From: an uncultured Cellulomonas sp.
GTDB taxonomy: Bacteria; Actinomycetota; Actinomycetes; Actinomycetales; Cellulomonadaceae
Reading direction: 5' to 3'
Assembly (NCBI RefSeq): GCF_947494015.1
Contig: NZ_CANLTL010000007.1
Span: 1 to 64,000, forward strand
DNA length: 64,000 nt
The notes under the pieces are model-generated. The model was not told the origin of the DNA. It searched no databases and saw only the letters and a list, made by a program, of their open reading frames with translations. Shown here piece after piece: positions 57,715 to 64,000 of this stretch (positions are counted from its first letter, which is position 1; each line of letters begins with the position of its first letter). The translations under genes were made by a program, and so were the position numbers.

Positions 57715-59202
57715 ATGCACGAGACCAGCCCCCAGCTCCCCGGCCGCGCGACCGACGAGCCCGTCGTCGCCCGTCCCCGCCTCACCGTCATCGGCACCGG
57801 CTACCTCGGCGCGACCCACGCCGTGTGCATGGCGGCGGTCGGCTACGAGGTGCTGGGCGTCGACGTCGACCCGCAGAAGATCGCCAAGCTGGCCGCCGGC
57901 GAGGTGCCGTTCTTCGAGCCCGGGCTCGCCGAGCTGCTGCGCGACACGCTGGCGACCGGCCGGCTGCGCTTCACCCAGGACTTCGCCGAGGCGGCGGAGT
58001 TCGGTGACGTGCACTTCATCTGCGTCGGCACCCCGCAGAAGAAGGGCTCCCAGGCGGCGGACATCTCCTACGTCCAGGCCGCGACCGAGGCGCTGGCCAA
58101 GAACCTGCGTCGCAAGGCGCTCATCGTCGGCAAGTCCACCGTGCCGATCGGCACCGCCGCCCAGCTGCGGGACACCGTGCACGCGATCGCCCCCGCCGGC
58201 GCCGCCGTCGAGCTGGCGTGGAACCCGGAGTTCCTGCGTGAGGGCTACGCCGTCGCCGACACGCTGCAGCCGGACCGGCTCGTGTTCGGGACCGAGTCGC
58301 GGTGGGCCGCCGAGCAGCTCAAGGCCGCCTTCACCCCGGTGCTGGACCGCGGCACCCCGCTCGTGGAGTGCGACCTCGCCACCGCCGAGCTGGTCAAGGT
58401 CGCGGCGAACTCGTTCCTGGCGACGAAGATCTCCTACATCAACGCGATGGCCGAGATCTGCGAGGCCACCGGCGCCGACGTCAACCTGCTGTCCCGCGCG
58501 CTGTCGTACGACGAGCGCATCGGCGGCCGCTTCCTCAAGCCCGGCCTGGGCTTCGGCGGCGGCTGCCTGCCCAAGGACATCCGCGCGTTCGCGGCCCGCG
58601 CCGAGGAGCTCGGCGTCGGGCAGGCCGTGTCCTTCCTGCACCAGGTGGACGCCATCAACGGCCGTCGCCGCACCCGCACCGTCGACCTCGTCCGCGAGCT
58701 CGCCGGCGGCTCGCTGCAGGGCGTGCGCGTCGCCGCCCTGGGCGCCGCCTTCAAGCCCAACTCCGACGACATCCGGGACGCCCCGGCGCTGGACGTCGCC
58801 CGGATGCTGCACGAGGAGGGCGCCCTGGTGCAGGTGTACGACCCCGAGGCGATGGCCAACGCACGCCGGGCGTACCCGGACCTCACCTACGCCGGCTCGC
58901 TGCCCGAGGCGGTCCACGGGGCCGACGTCGTCGTGCTGCTGACCGAGTGGGCGCAGTTCCGCGACGCCGACCCGGAGATGATGGGCTGGCTCGTCGCGCA
59001 GCGGAAGGTCGTCGACGGCCGGCACGCGCTGGACGCCGACGCCTACCGGGCGGCCGGCTGGGAGTACCGCGCGCTGGGTCGCCCGGTGACGTCCCGGACC
59101 GTCGAGCTCGCGACCGCCGCGGCGGACGACATCGACCTGGCGGCGCGCGTCGACATCGCCGCCGAGCTGCTCCAGCAGCAGGGAACCGTCCCGACCGCCT
59201 GA
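57715..59202 (+). CDS. ugd: UDP-glucose 6-dehydrogenase
   Basis: A 495-residue UDP-glucose/GDP-mannose dehydrogenase family enzyme that oxidises UDP-glucose twice to UDP-glucuronate. Residues about 23-210 form the NAD domain (LTVIGTGYLGATHAV, VDVDPQKI, FICVGTPQ, VGKSTVPIGTA), and the catalytic cysteine C284 lies in LGFGGGCLPKD; the C-terminal UDP-binding part has FKPNSDDIRDAPALDVARML. N- and C-terminal extensions make it longer than most (about 440). GAGGAG lies 6 nt upstream. It follows the beta-helix lipoprotein by 99 nt on the same strand, so it probably supplies glucuronic acid for the synthase. UDP rather than GDP specificity is inferred. Confidence 0.93.
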   Translation: MHETSPQLPGRATDEPVVARPRLTVIGTGYLGATHAVCMAAVGYEVLGVDVDPQKIAKLAAGEVPFFEPGLAELLRDTLATGRLRFTQDFAEAAEFGDVHFICVGTPQKKGSQAADISYVQAATEALAKNLRRKALIVGKSTVPIGTAAQLRDTVHAIAPAGAAVELAWNPEFLREGYAVADTLQPDRLVFGTESRWAAEQLKAAFTPVLDRGTPLVECDLATAELVKVAANSFLATKISYINAMAEICEATGADVNLLSRALSYDERIGGRFLKPGLGFGGGCLPKDIRAFAARAEELGVGQAVSFLHQVDAINGRRRTRTVDLVRELAGGSLQGVRVAALGAAFKPNSDDIRDAPALDVARMLHEEGALVQVYDPEAMANARRAYPDLTYAGSLPEAVHGADVVVLLTEWAQFRDADPEMMGWLVAQRKVVDGRHALDADAYRAAGWEYRALGRPVTSRTVELATAAADDIDLAARVDIAAELLQQQGTVPTA

Positions 59203-59289
59203 CCGGTCGGGATCGCGCCCGGGGTACCGCAGGACGCTGCGGCACCCCGTGGCGCCGTGGTGGACGGCCGTCGCGCCGCCCACCGACGA

Positions 59290-59326
59290 CGACGGGCTCC
59301 TCCCCCACGCGGGGAGGAGCCCGTCG
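59290..59326. terminator. Bidirectional terminator between ugd and the metallophosphoesterase gene
   Basis: A perfect 16-bp stem (59290-59305 with 59311-59326) with a 5-nt loop, 88 nt after ugd and 13 nt past the minus-strand stop at 59339. Confidence 0.85.
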
Positions 59327-59338
59327 GGCGTCAGTCGA

Positions 59339-62300
59339 TCAGGACAGCAGCTCGACCAGCCGGGTGATCTGCTCGGTCAGGCTCCGCCCGGCCTCCGGTG
59401 CCACACGGTCCGGGCGCTTGGGGCTCGCGAGGCGGTCCAGCGCCCGCTCGAGGGAGACGACGGCCGGCCCGGGCCGGTCGCCGGCGACGTGCCGGTCGGC
59501 CTGTCGCAGGCTGTTCTCGAGCTGCTGCACGATCGGGCCGGACAGGTCCCCGGCCGCGACGAACCCGTCGTAGGCCGTGCGCAGCTGCGCCAGCAGGGTC
59601 GGGACGTCGTCGGACGCGGTCTCCACGGCGGTGAACGTGGCCACCGGCGAGGTGTGGACCGCGCCGTACGGGTCGCGGGTGACCACGTACCAGGAGTGCT
59701 CGCCCGGCGTGACGCCGGCCCAGGTGGCGCTCACCGTGGTGCCGCCGGCGACGTCGGCCGCGGTGGCGATCATCCGGTCGGTGAGCACCTCCACGGTGAC
59801 GGAGTCGGTGGCCAGCACCTTGGTCCGCGGCTCGATGCCGAGCGCGGTGTAGGGGATGTCGAAGCTCTGGTGCTCGAGGTCGAGGGTCGGGTCCTCGGAG
59901 CTGTACGCGTCCAGGTACGGCGAGTACGTGCGCACCAGGACCCGGCCGGCCTCGTTGTCGAAGTGCAGCAGGCGCAGGAACGCCTGACCGCCCTCGGGCA
60001 GCCCCTGGTAGTCGAACAGCATCTGGTAGACCTCGCGGTCCGGGGTGCCGTCGCCGTCGTCGTCGAACCCGTCGACCCGGGTGAACGCGTCGTGGTAGTG
60101 ACCGCCGGTCACCATCATCACGTTCGGGTTGGTGGCGACGACCTCGTCGAGGATGCGCTGCGGGATCGGCCCGAGCCCACCGGTGGTGAGCATGTACTCG
60201 TGCAGGTTCACCACGGCCTTGCGCTCGGGGTAGCGCGCGAGGACGTCATTCATCCACGCGATCTCCGCGTCACCGGCACCCCACCCCTGGTAGAGCATGA
60301 GGAAGTCGATGCCGCCGGCCGTGATCAGGTCGTAGTGCCCGCGGTTGTCCTGGTAGCTCTCGCCGTACCAGGGGTTGTCCGCGAACCGGGCCTCGCCGAA
60401 CCACCCGGAGAACGCGGAGTAGTCCTCCAGCGCGTGGCCGACGTCGTGGTTGCCGGCCAGCACGCCGTACGGCAGGCCCGCCTCGTCGAGCATCCGGTAC
60501 GCCGGGTCGGCGTTGAGCCACTGGTACTCCTGGTCCCAGTCGTCGACGACGTCACCGGTGTGCAGGACGTACTGCAGGTTGAGCTCGTCGCGGCGGTCCA
60601 GGAAGTACTCGTGGATGTCGAGCTGCCGCTCGTAGAACGCCTCGTTGTAGTACTGCGTGTCCGACTCCCAGCCCAGCGTGAAGTCGTACCCGGACCGCGG
60701 GACGTCCTGCGCGTTGTGCGGGAGGACCTCGCTGGAGCGCGTGCTCAGGTCGGCGCCCGCGAAGCCCTCCGAGTGCTGCACGAGCACGGTGACGGTCCCG
60801 GCGGCCACGTGGTCCGCCGCGGGGACGACCGCGCCGAGCGTGATGTCGGTCGGCGCGCCGCCCGTGGTGAGCACCCGGTCGACCTCCTCCCACGTGCCGG
60901 TCGCGGTGTTCAGCACGTACAGCAGGACCTTGGCGTCGGCGTTGGTCCGCCCGTCCCAGCCGACCCGGACCTCCTGGCCGGCTCCGGCGTCGCCGACGGC
61001 GACCTCGAACAGCTGGTAGGGCAGCTGCCGGTCGGAGGACACCTCGGTGTCGACGCCGTCGGCACCCGTCATGGCTTCGAGCTCGGCGGCGCCGAGCAGC
61101 ACCTTGCCGTCACGCTCCGCGTCGAGGGCGACCTGGGTCGTGCCGCTGTAGGCGGTGACCGTGCCGTCCGTCGGGACGTGCCGGGTGCCCTCACGGAGCT
61201 CGACGTCGAGCACGTCGCCGGTGGGGTCCTCGACGAGCGCCTCCAGGCGCACGTCGCCGGCGGTGACGGTGGCGCCGTCGGCCGGGCTCACCACGGTGCC
61301 CGTCGGGCGCTCCTCGGGGGTGGTGAAGGCGACCGTCTCGACGCGCGTGTTGCCCAGGGTGTCGGCCGCCGTCACCTCGAGCAGGTGCTCGCCCGCGGGC
61401 AGGTCCAGCGACGACGTCGTGTGCGGCAGCGTCACGGAGCGCCCGTCCAGGGTGGCGACGACCGAGGCCACACCGGCGCCCGCGTCGGTCACCTGCGGGT
61501 CGACGACGATCTCCCCCTGGTACCGGCGGCCGCTCTCCAGGCCGGTCGTGACGACCGGCGCGGTGTTGTCGACGACCAGCGTGCGGGTGACCGTGGTGTC
61601 CCCGTCGGTCGCCGTGACGGTGTGCTCGCCGTCCGCCACCGCGCTGGTGTCCCAGGTGTGCGCGACGGCGGTGAAGGCGTCGTCGGGCAGGGTGAACGCG
61701 GCGTCGAGGACGTCGAGCTTGCCGGCGCTGTCGCCCATCGCGACCCACTGCGTCGGGTCGGTCTGGCCGGCGGGGCGCAGGGTGCGCCCGTCGGGCAGGA
61801 CGAGCCGGACGTTGCGGAGCTGGAAGTCGTCGTTGTTCTCGTCCGGGTCGATCATCGGCCACGCCTTGGTGCCGGCGTAGACGCTGACGACCAGCTCCTC
61901 GCCCCGCGCGACGTACCGCAGGGCCACCGGCGTGCTGACGGTGACCTCCTCGGCGTAGAAGCCCTCGTCGAAGACGTGCAGCACGTCGGTGCCGATGAGC
62001 ACGCCGTTGCGGAAGAACGCGTCGGTCGACGTCGCCTCGAAGGCGACGACGGGCTCGGCCTCGAGGGACGGCGCCGTGGTGACCGGCGTGCCGTCGACCG
62101 CCAGCGTCAGCGTGGGCGGGTACGTGTCCCCGGCCGCGGCGACGCGCGTGCTGCCGCTGACGAAGGCGCCGTCGGCCGGGATCACCCGGACCGGGCTCTG
62201 GTCCACGCCGGCGACGGGCACCCGGCGCGTCTCGCTCGTGGTGGTGCGCGTGCCGTCGGACACCTCGACCCAGTACTCGACCCAGCGCTTGCCGGTCAGG

Positions 62301-63841
62301 TCGACCGTGCTGATGACGTGCCGGTAGCCGTCCTGACCGTCGTGCCGCAGCGTGAACGGCGTCGCGGACTCGTCGACGTCGGTGCGCACGTGCAGGGTGA
62401 CGGTGCGCACCTGGACGTCGTCGGTGATGCCGAGGTCGATCACGAAGTCCTGCGCGGGGTCCACCTCGGCGGCGGTCCGGTCGGTGACCACGGGCTCCGC
62501 CGTGTCGGGCGCGGGCACCGCGAGAGAGGCCGGGACCTGCTCGGGCGTGACCGTGCCCGGGGACGCCGGGGCGGTGCCGAGCAGCACCTGCCGGTTCGTC
62601 CCGGCCGGGTGCACCCCGTACTGGATGCCCTGGTCGGCGGTGGTGTCGTCGCCGCCGTCGACGTTGTAGTACGCACGGCTGACGCTGAAGCCGGTGTTCG
62701 TCACGACCTCGAGCCCGCGCGGGCTGCCGTTGGCCATCCCGCCGACGAGCACCTCCGCCAGGTCGACGCCCAGGGTCAGGGAGGTGCCCCACACGGCGTT
62801 GAAGTCGGCGTCGGTCAGGCTGTCGTTCTGGCCGTTCTTGACCCACAGCACGAGCGTGCCGCCCGGCTGGATCACGAGGGACCGGGGCGTGCTCGGCCAC
62901 TCGACGACGTTCGTGCTGACCAGCTCGGCGTCCGGGTACAGGTAGTCGAGCGTGTAGTCGGCGTAGTCGACCGGCTCGGTGGTGGCGTTGAGGATCTCGA
63001 CGAACTCGTAGCCGTCGGCGGTGCCGACGTTGGTGCTGTCCGGCAGCAGCTCCGTGATCTGCAGCGGGGCGACGTCGAGCGTGGGGTCCGGCGCGGGCAC
63101 TTCCGTGGGCTCGGGGTCGGGCGTGGGCTCCGGCTCCGGGTCTGGGTCCGGCTCGGGCTCGGGCTCCGGGTCGGGCTCCGGGACGACCAGGGCCGCGGGA
63201 TCCACCGCGCCGGGGGTCGCGGGCGCTGCGGAGAACAGCACGGCGGTCCCGGAGGGGCCGCCGTCGACCCGGAAGTGCACGGTCGCGTCCGCACCCGCGG
63301 AACCGGCCGGGTAGTACGCCCATCCGGCTCCGCCGTCGGGGTCGGTCACGCGGATGCCACGGTTGCCGCCGTTGGCCATCCCGGGCTGGCCGGTCACGCG
63401 CACGACCGGGTACTCGGGCGCGGGGGCGCCGACCGCGGCCCAGTGGTCGCGGAACTGCTGCTCGGTGCGGGCGAAGCTGTCCACCGACCCGCTCGTGTAC
63501 GACAGCCACAGCACCGTGCTGCCACCGGCCGGGACGACGGCGCCCACGGGCACCTCGAGCGGGACGTCGCGGGTCCGGTCCGCGGAGTCGACGTAGGTGT
63601 AGGCCAGCTGGTACCCGGCCAGGTCGACGTCGGCGGTGGTGAGGTTGGTGACCTCGACGTACTCGAAGTCGTCCGCCCCGGCGGTGTCGGGGGCGATCTC
63701 GGTGACGAGCACGGTCGGCGAGCCGGTGACCGCCAGAGCGGGCGCTCCGGCGGCGACCGTGCCGACCGCGGACGCGGTCAGTGCGGCGGCGGTGAGCAGG
63801 GCGGTGGACGCGCGACGGCGCGGTCCGGGCGTGACGGGCAT
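59339..63841 (-). CDS. Secreted multidomain metallophosphoesterase with lamin-tail and Ig-like domains
   Basis: A 1500-residue extracellular protein. Signal peptide (1-36), a first lamin-tail domain (about 38-200, with LVTEIAPDTAGADDFEYVEV and MANGGNRGIRV), a Glu/Pro/Asp repeat linker (about 205-250), a second lamin-tail domain (251-420), Ig/Fn3-like and other beta modules (430-1040), then a calcineurin-like metallophosphoesterase (about 1050-1300) with SDTQYY, LHTGDVVDD, LAGNHDVGHA and TGGHYHDAF giving the metal ligands, a further Fn3-like domain and a helical C-terminal region (1430-1500). It probably hydrolyses phosphate esters outside the cell; lamin-tail domains suggest binding to nucleic acid or wall polymers. 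GAGGTTG lies just upstream of ATG 63841. Confidence 0.88.
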   Translation of the reverse strand: MPVTPGPRRRASTALLTAAALTASAVGTVAAGAPALAVTGSPTVLVTEIAPDTAGADDFEYVEVTNLTTADVDLAGYQLAYTYVDSADRTRDVPLEVPVGAVVPAGGSTVLWLSYTSGSVDSFARTEQQFRDHWAAVGAPAPEYPVVRVTGQPGMANGGNRGIRVTDPDGGAGWAYYPAGSAGADATVHFRVDGGPSGTAVLFSAAPATPGAVDPAALVVPEPDPEPEPEPDPDPEPEPTPDPEPTEVPAPDPTLDVAPLQITELLPDSTNVGTADGYEFVEILNATTEPVDYADYTLDYLYPDAELVSTNVVEWPSTPRSLVIQPGGTLVLWVKNGQNDSLTDADFNAVWGTSLTLGVDLAEVLVGGMANGSPRGLEVVTNTGFSVSRAYYNVDGGDDTTADQGIQYGVHPAGTNRQVLLGTAPASPGTVTPEQVPASLAVPAPDTAEPVVTDRTAAEVDPAQDFVIDLGITDDVQVRTVTLHVRTDVDESATPFTLRHDGQDGYRHVISTVDLTGKRWVEYWVEVSDGTRTTTSETRRVPVAGVDQSPVRVIPADGAFVSGSTRVAAAGDTYPPTLTLAVDGTPVTTAPSLEAEPVVAFEATSTDAFFRNGVLIGTDVLHVFDEGFYAEEVTVSTPVALRYVARGEELVVSVYAGTKAWPMIDPDENNDDFQLRNVRLVLPDGRTLRPAGQTDPTQWVAMGDSAGKLDVLDAAFTLPDDAFTAVAHTWDTSAVADGEHTVTATDGDTTVTRTLVVDNTAPVVTTGLESGRRYQGEIVVDPQVTDAGAGVASVVATLDGRSVTLPHTTSSLDLPAGEHLLEVTAADTLGNTRVETVAFTTPEERPTGTVVSPADGATVTAGDVRLEALVEDPTGDVLDVELREGTRHVPTDGTVTAYSGTTQVALDAERDGKVLLGAAELEAMTGADGVDTEVSSDRQLPYQLFEVAVGDAGAGQEVRVGWDGRTNADAKVLLYVLNTATGTWEEVDRVLTTGGAPTDITLGAVVPAADHVAAGTVTVLVQHSEGFAGADLSTRSSEVLPHNAQDVPRSGYDFTLGWESDTQYYNEAFYERQLDIHEYFLDRRDELNLQYVLHTGDVVDDWDQEYQWLNADPAYRMLDEAGLPYGVLAGNHDVGHALEDYSAFSGWFGEARFADNPWYGESYQDNRGHYDLITAGGIDFLMLYQGWGAGDAEIAWMNDVLARYPERKAVVNLHEYMLTTGGLGPIPQRILDEVVATNPNVMMVTGGHYHDAFTRVDGFDDDGDGTPDREVYQMLFDYQGLPEGGQAFLRLLHFDNEAGRVLVRTYSPYLDAYSSEDPTLDLEHQSFDIPYTALGIEPRTKVLATDSVTVEVLTDRMIATAADVAGGTTVSATWAGVTPGEHSWYVVTRDPYGAVHTSPVATFTAVETASDDVPTLLAQLRTAYDGFVAAGDLSGPIVQQLENSLRQADRHVAGDRPGPAVVSLERALDRLASPKRPDRVAPEAGRSLTEQITRLVELLS

Positions 63842-64000
63842 GCGGCAACCTCGGGTCGGGGGCGGTGCGGACGCCCCCACGCAACGGCACCCGCACGTCC
63901 GTGAGGTGAACGCAGCACCGACCGGTGATGGCCCGATCCCGAACGCCGTCCGAGGTCAGCGCATCGCAGCCGTCGCGGCCAGCCGTCGATCGACGCGAGC
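63842..64000. other. Right-edge region, upstream of the metallophosphoesterase gene
   Basis: 159 nt with the ribosome binding site of the minus-strand gene at its left. I see no gene or clear promoter before the window ends. Confidence 0.4.

Noticed and set aside
53055-59202. A true alginate operon
   Set aside because: No PilZ-containing Alg44, no AlgK/E outer-membrane parts, no acetylation genes and no phosphomannose genes. The dehydrogenase fits UDP-glucose better, so only an analogy is claimed.
1-64000. CRISPR arrays, tRNA or rRNA genes, insertion sequences or prophage genes
   Set aside because: I found no regular spaced repeats, cloverleaf-type tRNA sequences, transposase motifs or phage structural genes on either strand by reading.

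Overview
The window is a very GC-rich stretch of an actinobacterial chromosome. Frequent GTG starts, 4-bp stop/start overlaps, many genes that look leaderless, a deazaflavin (F420-type) enzyme, an ECF sigma factor next to a single-pass membrane protein, a stand-alone LigD polymerase domain and a large secreted rhamnogalacturonan-degrading enzyme fit a Cellulomonas-like (Cellulomonadaceae/Micrococcales) soil or plant-litter bacterium. That placement is inference. No rRNA, tRNA, CRISPR array, insertion sequence or phage module is visible, so this reads as ordinary chromosome with some accessory surface and polysaccharide functions.

1-16 kb: the N-terminal part of a secreted coiled-coil peptidoglycan hydrolase runs off the left edge. 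A regulatory region with 9-bp-spaced TCACA repeats separates it from metY and metX (methionine synthesis by direct sulfhydrylation), followed by a quinone-oxidoreductase-like gene. On the minus strand come a RAMA-domain protein, a thiamine-binding protein, a 1820-residue secreted enzyme fusing a CE12-like acetylesterase to a PL11-like rhamnogalacturonan lyase behind a LacI-type operator, and a fused FAD/Fe-S D-2-hydroxyacid dehydrogenase. 15.7-31 kb: OsmC-like protein, a VanY-type (M15) D,D-carboxypeptidase divergent from a small DNA-binding protein, PCMT-like methyltransferase, secreted subtilase, RNase H, F420-type nitroreductase, the overlapping histidine phosphatase / NAD(P)HX dehydratase / 5'-3' exonuclease operon, an ECF sigma factor with a membrane partner, and a ParA/MinD-like ATPase.

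31-49 kb: small proteins, cold-shock protein with a long leader, nucleotidyltransferase-fold protein, EEP hydrolase, an RsbW-like kinase, PspC protein, aminoglycoside-phosphotransferase-like kinase and a protein tyrosine phosphatase. Then comes a tightly overlapped operon: membrane glycan synthase (BcsA-like GT2), STAS anti-sigma-factor antagonist, RsbW-like kinase, and response-regulator/PP2C phosphatase. It is followed by an alpha/beta hydrolase overlapping a LigD polymerase domain, a second M15 peptidase, and the conserved ATP-grasp / alpha-E / transglutaminase triad.

49.7-59.2 kb holds what I consider the most interesting locus. A TTG-started GT2 polysaccharide synthase is translationally overlapped with a membrane-anchored right-handed beta-helix protein and a beta-helix lipoprotein, followed by UDP-glucose 6-dehydrogenase. 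A paralogous secreted beta-helix protein and an OmpA-domain lipoprotein lie just upstream. Together they suggest a compact Gram-positive pathway that makes, exports and modifies a uronic-acid-containing exopolysaccharide, reminiscent of alginate or hyaluronan systems but not matching either. The right end carries a 1500-residue secreted metallophosphoesterase with lamin-tail domains.
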